Shown: positions 1-5,994, counted from the first letter of the stretch. The stretch is DNA of 6,264 nucleotides from Candidatus Hydrogenedentota bacterium (GCA_022706165.1 JAKJDA010000185.1:1-6264); one strand, 5' to 3'. Made by a program: numbers and translations. Notes: generated by a model not told the origin, from the sequence alone.

Positions 1-588
1 AAATGGGGCCAGCCGTTGCACCGCAAGGCGTTGCTCGATCGCATGGGCGTCGACTACGCGAAGACGCCCGCCGAAGACTTTGCCACGGGCATGGTCACCT
101 TCCAGAACCCCGAGACGGGCCAACTCGTGAAGGGCCAGTTCACGAACTCCTGGATGTACGACAAGCAGGGCCTGCGCCTCACGATGGACGGACTGGGGCC
201 TGGGTACGCGTTCGAGGTGAACTCCCTCAAGAGCCCGATCGAGATTTTCATCGCCGACCAGGCCGCCGAGGCGGTCGCGAACGCGGAAGTCGCGCTCGAG
301 AAATCGACCTCTTCGCGCGGGTTGCTGGCTGTCGAGGCAAACGAAGCCGACCTGTATGGGTATGTCGACGAACTCGAGGATGCGTGCCGTGCATTCGCAG
401 AAGGCCGCGACGGACTCGCCAACTGGGAGTACGGTCTCGAAGTGACCAAGCTCTGCCAAGCCGCCTACCTCTCCGCCGAACGCAAGAGAACCATCGACCT
501 CACTGACCCGGCGACGCAAAAGGAGCTTGAAACCTATGTGTCGTTCATTGCCCAAGGCAGAGGCCGCGAGACGCTGCAAGCGCTGTGA
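1..588 (+). CDS. Gfo/Idh/MocA-family oxidoreductase, C-terminal part (5' end outside window)
   Basis: The frame is open from base 1 and ends at TGA 586-588, giving the last 195 residues of a longer protein. The TTG at 16 and the ATG at 43 are internal, since the frame reads on upstream (KWGQPLHRKALLDRMGVDY). The visible part resembles the C-terminal alpha/beta substrate domain of NAD(P)-dependent Gfo/Idh/MocA oxidoreductases. A beta-sheet core (GQFTNSWMYDKQGLRLTMDG, then the segment ending PIEIFI) is followed by the typical late helix pattern (YGYVDELEDACRAFAEGRD, then LEVTKLCQAAYLSAERKRTI), where family members carry the ...AYxSAExgrxv signature. The N-terminal Rossmann domain and the catalytic EKP motif would lie upstream and cannot be checked. 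Family substrates are mostly sugars or inositols; the actual substrate is unknown. A 137-base gap separates it from the kinase gene downstream. Confidence 0.85.
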   Translation, partial: KWGQPLHRKALLDRMGVDYAKTPAEDFATGMVTFQNPETGQLVKGQFTNSWMYDKQGLRLTMDGLGPGYAFEVNSLKSPIEIFIADQAAEAVANAEVALEKSTSSRGLLAVEANEADLYGYVDELEDACRAFAEGRDGLANWEYGLEVTKLCQAAYLSAERKRTIDLTDPATQKELETYVSFIAQGRGRETLQAL

Positions 589-654
589 GAGATGGGTCTC
601 GGAGACGCTTTGGCCGGGGAACGGAACATGGGGCGAAAGGTCGCCGGGGTTGTG

Positions 655-660
655 TACAAT
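655..660 (+). promoter_or_regulatory. Possible -10 element (TACAAT) ahead of the APH-like kinase gene
   Basis: TACAAT matches the sigma-70 -10 consensus at five of six bases and lies in the 137-base gap before the kinase gene, about 65 bases upstream of its likely ATG. No convincing -35 box sits 16-18 bases upstream; that stretch reads as a GC-rich GGGCGAAAGG. The call rests on the hexamer and its position only. Confidence 0.25.
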
Positions 661-725
661 GCCCCTTATGTTCGGATCAAAAATAGCGGATACACCGTGC
701 AGACGATGCGGAGAAAGTGTGTGGG

Positions 726-1736
726 ATGTCCTCTACGCGAGGGATAGGCGGCCTGGAGATACTGACGCGCGTCATCAAGGACAATTACGATTTCGCGCAG
801 GTGAACACTCCTGAGCCAATGCCCGACGTGCACCAGCGCCGTCACCGGAAACTCGTGGTGAAAACGGATCGCGGCGTCTTTCTCGCGAAGACATACCGGC
901 GAGACCCATATGTGCTGGATGCCCTGCGCTTTCAGCATCGGCTTTCGGATCACCTTGCCGCGAACGATCTGCCCGTAGCCAATATTCACCGGGCCAAATC
1001 AGGGCGGCGCATCGTGGAAGTGGACACGTGGGCGCTTGAACTGCAGGAATACGTGGATGGGGATCCCATGACGGTTTCTGGGGGAACGCTCATCATCTCG
1101 GCGCAGGCATTGGGGCGTTTTCACACGGTTTGTCGCGATTTTCCGCGACCGGAACGGGACGCGCGAATGTGGCGATTCAGCGAAGTGCCGAGAGAGTCGC
1201 TGAAAAATATTTATGAGCGCGCCCGGGAAGAGGGGGCTCCGGAAACGGCGGCGGATTGCTGCAACCGAATTGCCCTGTTCCTGCGGGGGGCATCGGAAAT
1301 CTTGAATTGGGAAGCCCGCGCTTCCTTCGAAACGGGCCTTATCCACGGCGACTGGCACAGCGGAAATCTGATTTTCAAGGGGGACAAGCTGGCGGCGATC
1401 GTCGATCTAGAATTCGCGGGGGACGGGTGTTATCTCGAAGACTTGGCGTATGCCATTTCCAATCTCTGCGTCCGGACCACCGACCGGGAGGAACGCCTTG
1501 CCAAGCGGGTCGATCTTCTATTGCACGAATACCAACGGCATCGTCCCCTTTCGTTCGCGGAAATCTCCGCTCTCTTTCATGCCGTCGGCGTGAAACACGT
1601 GGCGACGGTTTCCTTCCAGATTTCCTCCAGCAATCCTGTCGTGGCCGGACTCAATTCGTTTCAATGGTTGGAGCGTCTCGCCTTCCAACTCGAATGGCTC
1701 GAAAAGCGGGCCAAGGCTGCGCGATGGGGACAGTAG
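726..1736 (+). CDS. APH-fold (aminoglycoside phosphotransferase/homoserine kinase II-like) small-molecule kinase
   Basis: This 336-residue protein has the eukaryotic-kinase-like APH fold (phosphotransferase enzyme family). The ATP-binding lysine is probably K55 in VFLAKTYR. The catalytic loop HGDWHSGNLIF (H207, G208, D209, N214) is intact, and D227 in IVDLEFAG is the Mg-binding aspartate equivalent to the Asp of kinase DFG motifs. Length and layout suit the family that includes homoserine kinase type II, choline kinase and sugar or antibiotic kinases; nothing visible fixes the substrate. I chose ATG 726. GTG 717 is also in frame, but GGAG at 710-713 would leave only 3 bases to it, against 12 to the ATG, so neither spacing is ideal. 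An in-frame TAG at 684-686 rules out starts further upstream. It is followed after 93 bases by aroE on the same strand, which may be only operon adjacency. It need not be an antibiotic-resistance gene: most members of this fold in environmental bacteria act on metabolites. Confidence 0.85.
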   Translation: MSSTRGIGGLEILTRVIKDNYDFAQVNTPEPMPDVHQRRHRKLVVKTDRGVFLAKTYRRDPYVLDALRFQHRLSDHLAANDLPVANIHRAKSGRRIVEVDTWALELQEYVDGDPMTVSGGTLIISAQALGRFHTVCRDFPRPERDARMWRFSEVPRESLKNIYERAREEGAPETAADCCNRIALFLRGASEILNWEARASFETGLIHGDWHSGNLIFKGDKLAAIVDLEFAGDGCYLEDLAYAISNLCVRTTDREERLAKRVDLLLHEYQRHRPLSFAEISALFHAVGVKHVATVSFQISSSNPVVAGLNSFQWLERLAFQLEWLEKRAKAARWGQ

Positions 1737-1829
1737 TCCCCGCCCGCCGCCTGTTTGTCCTCGGGAATCGTTTTGGGTGAGGACCCGATACAAAAAACGC
1801 AGTACTCCAGACTCAGAAAGGAAAACCAC

Positions 1830-2690
1830 ATGCAGATCATCGACACCGCGACGCAACTATGCGCCGTCATCGGAAACCCGATCGAGCATTCGCTCTCGCC
1901 AACCATGCACAACGCCGCCTATGCGGCCGCGGGGCTGAATTGCGTTTACCTCGCTTTCAAGGTGGAGGACTTGCGCGGTTGCCTCGCGGGTATGCGAGCC
2001 TTTCCGTCCTTTCGCGGCATGAGCGTCACCATTCCCCACAAGGTCGCGATCATGGACCTCCTGGACGAGGTCGAGCCCATGGCGCAGCACGTGGGATCCG
2101 TGAACACGGTCACCCACGAAAAGGGCCGACTCATCGGATCGACCACCGATGGCGCGGGAGCCCTGCGCGCGTTTTCCGATGCGGGCGTATCGATGGACGG
2201 AAAAAAAGTGCTGTTTGTGGGGAGCGGCGGGGCCGTTCGCGCCGTCTCCTTCGCGGTGGCCGAAATGACCTCTGCCAAGGCGATCACCATTCTGGGGATG
2301 GAGCGGGAACAGGTGGCCGGTCTCGTGGCGGACCTCAAGGCCAAGGCCGGCGCGAATGTTTCCGGCGGAGATAGCGCGACCGATCTTGCCGAAGCGATGC
2401 GTGATCACGATATCGTGATGCACGGGACGCCCTTGGGCATGTATCCCCACAACGATGCCACTTGCCTGCCCAAAGAATCATTCCGCAGGAACCAGGTTGT
2501 CTTCGATATGGTCTATCGGCCGTTCAAGACGCGGCTTTTGTGCGAGGCCGAGCAAGCAGGATGCGTCACCATTCCGGGCATTCACATGCTGGTGAATCAG
2601 GCCGTCCTGCAATTTGAGCGTTGGACCGGGCTGCCTGCCCCAGTCGAGGCCATGCGCAGCGCCGTGATGCCCCTGCTCGAAACGGAGTAG
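1830..2690 (+). CDS. aroE: Shikimate dehydrogenase
   Basis: AroE reduces 3-dehydroshikimate to shikimate in the cytosolic chorismate pathway. The start is ATG 1830, seven bases after AGGA (1819-1822); in-frame upstream codons from 1755 lack family similarity. The product has 286 residues, normal for the family. Substrate-site motifs are present: SLSPTMHN (S21, S23), VTIPHK (catalytic K71), VNT (N92), STTDG (D107) and GIHMLVNQ (Q257). The nucleotide-binding domain has the glycine loop VLFVGSGGAVRA (G131-G134) and the DMVYRPFKTRLL motif (D226, Y229). Unusual: after the second beta strand of the Rossmann domain (AITILGMERE, 151-160) the usual NRT/NRS basic motif that clamps the NADP phosphate is replaced by GME, and a commonly seen Arg a few residues later aligns with Gln. 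Cofactor preference may therefore differ from canonical AroE, with NAD use or quinate/shikimate dehydrogenase activity as alternatives. The gene is directly followed by aroK. Confidence 0.95.
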   Translation: MQIIDTATQLCAVIGNPIEHSLSPTMHNAAYAAAGLNCVYLAFKVEDLRGCLAGMRAFPSFRGMSVTIPHKVAIMDLLDEVEPMAQHVGSVNTVTHEKGRLIGSTTDGAGALRAFSDAGVSMDGKKVLFVGSGGAVRAVSFAVAEMTSAKAITILGMEREQVAGLVADLKAKAGANVSGGDSATDLAEAMRDHDIVMHGTPLGMYPHNDATCLPKESFRRNQVVFDMVYRPFKTRLLCEAEQAGCVTIPGIHMLVNQAVLQFERWTGLPAPVEAMRSAVMPLLETE

Positions 2691-2696
2691 AATTCC

Positions 2697-3230
2697 ATGA
2701 ATATCGTGCTGATTGGATACCGGGGCGCGGGAAAATCGCGCGTGGGCAAGCTGGTTGCGGCGGAACTAGGCATGACGCTTCGCTGCACGGACGAAGAAAT
2801 CGTTCGTCGCATTGGATGTTCCATTCCTTCTTTCGTGAAAAAACATGGCTGGGATGCGTTTCGCGACGTGGAAACGGAGGTGATCCGTTCGATGCCCCCG
2901 TGCGACGCCACGGTGATCGACACCGGCGGCGGCGCCGTGCTCCGTCCCGAGAACGTCGCCGTTCTCAAGGCCTGCGGCCCCGTGTTCTGGCTTCAGGCAT
3001 CCGTGGACAAGATCGTCGCGCGAATTCAAACCGACGCAAACAGGCCCTCGCTGACCGGCGCAAAATCCTTCACCGAAGAGGTCGCCGAGGTGCTTGCGGA
3101 TCGCCTGCCGATATATGGGGCGGCGGCGGACCGCGCGATCGACACCGACGATAAGACCCCCGAAGAAGTCGCGGCAAGCATAATTCACTACGCAACCGGG
3201 AAAAATTGTGGTAGGATCGTAGCAACGTAA
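2697..3230 (+). CDS. aroK: Shikimate kinase
   Basis: AroK phosphorylates shikimate with ATP to give shikimate-3-phosphate, the step directly after AroE. The product has 177 residues, typical for the family. Visible motifs in order are the P-loop GYRGAGKS (7-14, K13), CTDEEI (30-35) at the DxD position, FRDVE (55-59, with R56 and E59), the shikimate-binding DTGGG (75-79), the LID arginine in RPSLTG (R116), and DRLPIY (R136, Y140) matching the late ERxPLY motif. The first Asp of the DxD motif, which helps hold Mg in characterised enzymes, is Cys30; the second Asp (D32), which contacts shikimate, is kept. ATG 2697 is 6 bases after the aroE stop and 9 bases after GGAG (2684-2687) inside the aroE end, so the two genes are very probably cotranscribed and translationally coupled. 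Confidence 0.94.
   Translation: MNIVLIGYRGAGKSRVGKLVAAELGMTLRCTDEEIVRRIGCSIPSFVKKHGWDAFRDVETEVIRSMPPCDATVIDTGGGAVLRPENVAVLKACGPVFWLQASVDKIVARIQTDANRPSLTGAKSFTEEVAEVLADRLPIYGAAADRAIDTDDKTPEEVAASIIHYATGKNCGRIVAT
3209..3217 (+). promoter_or_regulatory. Possible extended -10 promoter at the aroK 3' end
   Basis: TGGTAGGAT fits the extended -10 pattern TGnTAnnAT and would start a transcript about seven bases downstream, near the aroK stop, just before the hairpin-rich leader of the 78-aa gene. No good -35 hexamer lies at the right distance, although extended -10 promoters can work without one. The hexamer itself is only a 4/6 match. Confidence 0.25.
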
Positions 3231-3261
3231 AGGGAATCGGGGGAGATTGCCTGAAACGAAT

Positions 3262-3290
3262 CGATGAACAATAGGCCCCATTGTTCATCG
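3262..3290 (+). repeat. Perfect 11-bp inverted repeat (hairpin) downstream of aroK
   Basis: CGATGAACAAT (3262-3272) and ATTGTTCATCG (3280-3290) are exact reverse complements separated by the 7-base spacer AGGCCCC. The repeat lies 31 bases after the aroK stop. As RNA it forms a stable stem-loop. No T-run follows (the next bases are CGCGCGACAA), so it is not a standard intrinsic terminator. It could instead protect the 3' end of the aroE-aroK message, be the first helix of the downstream leader, or, as DNA, be a dyad operator for a dimeric regulator. It is the most conspicuous non-coding symmetry in the window apart from the terminator at 4651. Confidence 0.8.
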
Positions 3291-3326
3291 CGCGCGACAA
3301 CGGCGCGGCGAAAAATGTTCGCAGCA

Positions 3327-3420
3327 ACGCGAGGGGGAATCCCGCGTGAGGCTGAGGACAGAGGGACTTGGCGCCTCAGGGTGAAGGCGTTTGTGATAAA
3401 TCCGGGCGAGACGGCTTCAC
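3327..3420 (+). ncRNA. Putative structured 5' leader with three consecutive hairpins (class unknown)
   Basis: Three further helices can be drawn between the 11-bp inverted repeat and the 78-aa gene. ACGCG (3327-3331) pairs with CGCGT (3343-3347), extended by GG/CC across a bulged A. CTGAGG (3352-3357) pairs with CCTCAG (3374-3379), and the overlapping TGAGGC (3347-3352) could instead pair with GCCTCA (3373-3378). GTGAAG plus CGTTT (3381-3392) pairs with AGACG plus CTTCAC (3409-3420): eleven pairs, one G-U, with one G-G mismatch in the middle. The last helix ends seven bases before the G-rich Shine-Dalgarno region of the next gene. I did not recognise the consensus of any riboswitch or housekeeping RNA I know (SAM, TPP, glycine, c-di-GMP and cobalamin classes, 6S, tmRNA). 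GC-rich sequence folds easily by chance, so the call is tentative. Confidence 0.35.
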
Positions 3421-3442
3421 GAGCATGGGGGGAGGGAAAGCG

Positions 3443-3679
3443 ATGCGCGTTCAGACTTTTGTCGGCAAAGTAGGCATGGATTCCTTGCGCCAGATGGATC
3501 AGCAAATCAACCATTGGCTCAAGCAAAACAATGTCGAGCCCAAGTTCGTCACGCAAACCTTCGGCTACGAACCGCACCGGGAAGTCAATAACAACGAGCC
3601 CGTGATAGTCACCTCCATCTGGTACATTTCCGGCGACTCGACGTCTCGCGATTGGACGGAAAAAGGCATGCTTGCATAG
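3443..3679 (+). CDS. Small conserved-looking protein of unknown function (78 aa)
   Basis: ATG 3443 follows a strong ribosome-binding region (GGGGGGAGGG, 3427-3436) six bases upstream, which decides the start; the frame closes at TAG 3677-3679. The product is soluble and mixed alpha/beta in appearance. A beta-like start (MRVQTFVGKV) is followed by an amphipathic helix around residues 12-28 (DSLRQMDQQINHWLKQNN), a strand (PKFVTQTFGYE), and a hydrophobic strand near the end (EPVIVTSIWYIS). There is no signal peptide, membrane segment, cysteine pair or nucleotide-binding motif. I have a weak impression of similar short hypothetical proteins ending in EPVVVTSIWY, but cannot confirm a family. The long hairpin-rich leader upstream and the promoter just after its stop suggest a separately controlled single gene or the last gene of the aro transcript. 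Confidence 0.75.
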   Translation: MRVQTFVGKVGMDSLRQMDQQINHWLKQNNVEPKFVTQTFGYEPHREVNNNEPVIVTSIWYISGDSTSRDWTEKGMLA

Positions 3680-3687
3680 CGGCGCAC

Positions 3688-3716
3688 TTGAGCGGGCGAA
3701 CGCCGGGTGTTACACT
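3688..3716 (+). promoter_or_regulatory. Sigma-70-like promoter for the EIIA-zinc-ribbon gene
   Basis: TTGAGC (3688-3693) and TACACT (3711-3716) are separated by exactly 17 bases, and TGT immediately before the second box gives an extended -10 (TGnTACACT). The element starts nine bases after the stop of the 78-aa gene. Transcription would begin near 3722-3725, about 80 bases ahead of the preferred ATG at 3805. An in-frame ATG at 3724 coincides with the predicted start site, so a leaderless longer product cannot be excluded. Confidence 0.5.
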
Positions 3717-3804
3717 ACCCCCAATGCAACCGTGGATTGGCGGCAGACAGGACGTGCCGCCAAGAAGAACTATGAACGCCGCGTCCCTGAAGGTGAACGA
3801 AGAA

Positions 3805-4635
3805 ATGGTACTTACGAAGTATATCCAAAAGAACTGTATCGTTCCGGACCTGCGCGTCGACAACAAGGCGGACGCTCTCAAGGAGCTCACACACCTGTTG
3901 TTCGACAAAAAGAAGATGAAGGGCGTCAGCCAGGCCCTTGACCAAATTATCGCGCGCGAAGTGACGGAGAGCACCGGCATCGGCCATGGCATCGCGGTGC
4001 CGCACGCGCGTGTGACGGGTATGAAGACCTTGGCCTGCGCGGTAGGCCGCATTCCGGAAGGTCTCGATTTCATGGCCGTGGACCGCAAGCCCGTTCACCT
4101 GATTTTTCTCATCTGCTATCCATCAACCGAGCAAACGACGTACCTCAATTTCGTGGCGACCGTAGCGCGCCTCCTGCGGAAACCCGAGCATCTGCAGCGC
4201 ATCATGACGGCTGCAACCCCGGATGACATTTTCGACATTCTGGAGGCCGATTCAGAGACCTTCCACGAACGTGCGGAACAGCAAGTCCAGGACCTGAAAG
4301 CAGACCCGGACCTCGGGAAGATGCGCGACGCGCACGCCGATCTCATCCTGCTCGCGCGTTTGCAGCTTTGCCAGGAGATGCTGACCAATGCGAAGACCGG
4401 AAAAGGCGATATCAAACAGCGCATCGAAAAAATTCGATCGCTCGTATCGCCCCGCATTCTGGGGCATTATGATCGCCTCATGAAGAGTCGTCCGCCGGCG
4501 CTTGTTTCCGTGGAAGGCGACACATGCCAAGGCTGCTTCATGCGGTTGCCGTCCAAATTCGTGCAGCAAGTGAGACAAGACCCGGAACACATCCACACCT
4601 GCACCAACTGCAGCCGCTATATCTACGTCGTATAA
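3805..4635 (+). CDS. PTS EIIA (PtsN-like) domain fused to coiled-coil/C4 zinc ribbon
   Basis: This 276-residue protein has two parts. Residues 1 to about 150 form an EIIA domain of the fructose/mannitol/PtsN type: it opens MVLTKYIQKNCIVPDL and carries TGIGHGIAVPHAR, whose His67 is the expected phosphorylation site. Residues 150-230 are charged and helical, followed by a C-terminal zinc ribbon with C241/C244 (CQGC) and C266/C269 (CTNC) plus an SRYIYV ending. This matches the zf-RING_7 type C4 ribbon (CxGC...CxxCgRiLY) usually found behind long coiled coils. EIIA normally accepts phosphate from HPr or NPr; with no EIIB, EIIC, HPr or EI gene nearby, a regulatory role is more likely than sugar import. 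I chose ATG 3805 because EIIA similarity begins there and AAGGTGA (3790-3796) is a good ribosome-binding site. In-frame ATGs at 3772 and 3724 would add 11 or 27 residues unlike the family. An intrinsic terminator follows the stop by 15 bases. Confidence 0.9.
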   Translation: MVLTKYIQKNCIVPDLRVDNKADALKELTHLLFDKKKMKGVSQALDQIIAREVTESTGIGHGIAVPHARVTGMKTLACAVGRIPEGLDFMAVDRKPVHLIFLICYPSTEQTTYLNFVATVARLLRKPEHLQRIMTAATPDDIFDILEADSETFHERAEQQVQDLKADPDLGKMRDAHADLILLARLQLCQEMLTNAKTGKGDIKQRIEKIRSLVSPRILGHYDRLMKSRPPALVSVEGDTCQGCFMRLPSKFVQQVRQDPEHIHTCTNCSRYIYVV

Positions 4636-4650
4636 CCCACTCAACGCCCA

Positions 4651-4685
4651 AACGCCTGTTCCTTTGGCGAGGAACAGGCGTTTTT
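4651..4685 (+). terminator. Rho-independent terminator between convergent genes
   Basis: AACGCCTGTTCC (4651-4662) and GGAACAGGCGTT (4671-4682) form a perfect 12-bp stem around the 8-base loop TTTGGCGA, and the run of five T begins within the stem end at 4681-4685. This is a canonical intrinsic terminator for the plus-strand EIIA gene, 15 bases after its stop. On the minus strand the same stem is followed only by TTTGGGCG, so it may also stop the convergent PHP transcript, less efficiently. Confidence 0.93.
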
Positions 4686-4702
4686 GTGCGCATCCGCACT
4701 CT

Positions 4703-5994
4703 TTACTCCACGACAGCGAATCGCCAGCAGACCTCGAGAAACGTCGACGTACGGCCCTTAAGGCGTTTGAGGAGTTCCGCGGCGCCGGAGTCGCCCGCGA
4801 CGTGCTGGATCATGAGGCGTCCCTCCTGTTCGCAGAGGAGATCGTGCTGCGGGAAGACCTCGCGCATCAGAAACAGGGCGAACTTCACCAATCGAAATGG
4901 TCCGTAGGCGCGCGGCATCTCTCCCGCCATTGCTTCAACCGCGACCGAGTACAAGTCCTTCATGCTGCCGATAAGGTCAGGCTGCTCGGGCGTGCGCGAG
5001 AAAACAATCGTGTAGTACCAGCCGAAGAGCGTGTCCCGCTCGCAGCCGTGTGCGTCGCTGACGCCAACAATCGGAACGGACTTTCCCTTTGCGCGTTCCT
5101 CGTGGTAACGCGCGACTTGGAGCGTGTTCGATTCCGCTTCCCGCCGATGATCTCGTACGCATCAAAGGGCTGCGTCTCGAACAGGTGCGTGGTGATGGCC
5201 CCGGACGGCGCGTAGCGATGCGACGTGTACCAGTAGGGATGGCAGAAAATCGCCAACCCGCCGCCTTCCCGGATTTTGTTGAAGCACCATGCGCAGGAGG
5301 CGTACTGATAGGAATCGACGCCTGGCGGAAATGGGCCAAGTTCCCGCTCCAAGCGCGCGACGTCCGATCGGTATTCGTCCGAAACGAACAGGTCGTTCAC
5401 GCTGAAACGGCCGCCAAAATTGATCATGTGAACGGGATTATTCGGAGGATGCACCTCTTCGCCTCGAAAGATGCGCAAGTCATGCTCAACGCCGCGAAAT
5501 GCTTCCTGGGCCTCGATGGACGGACCATATTGCTTGTGATCGGTGATCGCCATGAAATCAAGGCCAATCCTTCGGCATGCGCCTGCCACATACCCGGGCG
5601 TTTCCCGCCCGTCCGATCGCGAACTGTGAATATGGAGATCGCCTTTGTACGCGCGGCGCGCGTACAGGTCTTCCTCGACCGAGTAGACGCGGAAATCGCC
5701 GACCTGTTTCCGTTCCTCGCCGTTCAACGATTCGAGACAGATCGCGTGCTCCTGTTCCGCCTCGAAATACTGCGTGAAACGAATCGCGCCGTTTTCCGGT
5801 TTTGCGCGAATGCGTGTGTTTTCCGGCCAGCCGCTGCGCTGGGCGAACTCCTCGGACGGGAAATAGGCAAGTTCATAGTCCAGATCGTCGCGGAACGCAC
5901 TGTGATCGAACAAGGGACGGATGACAATCTCGCTCGTCGCATTTGCGGGAACCACGCGCGGTGTTACGGAAAAGTAAATAATTTCGGGTTTCAT
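4703..5994 (-). pseudogene. PHP-domain metal-dependent hydrolase, disrupted by a frameshift
   Basis: Reading on the minus strand from ATG 5994, an N-terminal region of about 110 residues rich in beta-like segments (PEIIYFSVTPRVVPANAT) precedes a PHP domain. PHP proteins are metal-dependent phosphoesterases or related hydrolases; the substrate here is unknown. Metal-ligand motifs are DLHIHSSRSDG (H121, H123, D128), AITDH (D152, H153), the GEE glutamate (E180), PVHMINFG (H189) and FCHPYW (H252). After YEIIGG (residue 285, near 5140) the frame turns into a 59-residue Arg/Ser/Thr-rich tail ending at 4960. The other frame, from base 5140, continues the domain smoothly (AESNTLQVARYHEE, then VPIVGVSDAHG with the last metal motif) for 145 residues to TAA 4703-4705. 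One missing base would restore about 430 residues. ATG overlaps the upstream ABC-F stop as ATGA, so the pair forms an operon. Either the gene is decayed or the base is a sequencing or assembly error. Confidence 0.85.
5140..5142 (-). other. Frameshift site in the PHP gene (likely one-base loss in a G run)
   Basis: The coding strand reads GGC GGG AAG CGG here. With one more G (GGC GGG GAA GCG GAA) the PHP frame continues without interruption. The CCC at plus-strand 5140-5142 is therefore the likely place of a single-base deletion; the exact base cannot be told apart within the run. No canonical slippery heptamer (XXXYYYZ in frame) is present. Confidence 0.8.

Noticed and set aside
568..606. CGAGAC/GTCTCG and GTCTC/GAGAC repeats around the oxidoreductase stop
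   Set aside because: Short stems, one with an impossible one-base loop, and no T-run. I do not call a terminator here.
527..814. Plus-strand frame encoding a CxxC-containing peptide (PCRRCGESVW) from ATG 668 region
   Set aside because: It overlaps the end of the oxidoreductase and the start of the kinase in another frame, has no ribosome-binding site for ATG 668, and the translation is Arg-rich and low in hydrophobic pattern, as expected of a GC-rich shadow frame.
1757..1784. Inverted repeat GTCCTC...GAGGAC between the kinase gene and aroE
   Set aside because: Only six pairs with a 16-base loop, no T-run, and a competing TCGGG/CCCGA pairing; within chance expectation for this composition. 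It is not supported as a terminator.
3264..3473. 69-codon plus-strand frame in the non-coding leader
   Set aside because: It starts inside the 11-bp hairpin, has no ribosome-binding site, runs into the well-supported 78-aa gene in another frame and looks like random Arg/Ala-rich sequence.
5136..5146. Programmed -1 ribosomal frameshifting in the PHP gene
   Set aside because: The site (GGC GGG AAG) lacks an in-frame XXXYYYZ slippery heptamer and I saw no obvious following pseudoknot; loss of one base in a G run is simpler.
4664..5215. 183-codon plus-strand open frame right after the terminator
   Set aside because: It is antisense to the C-terminal half of the PHP gene and begins inside the terminator stem; no family features are seen.
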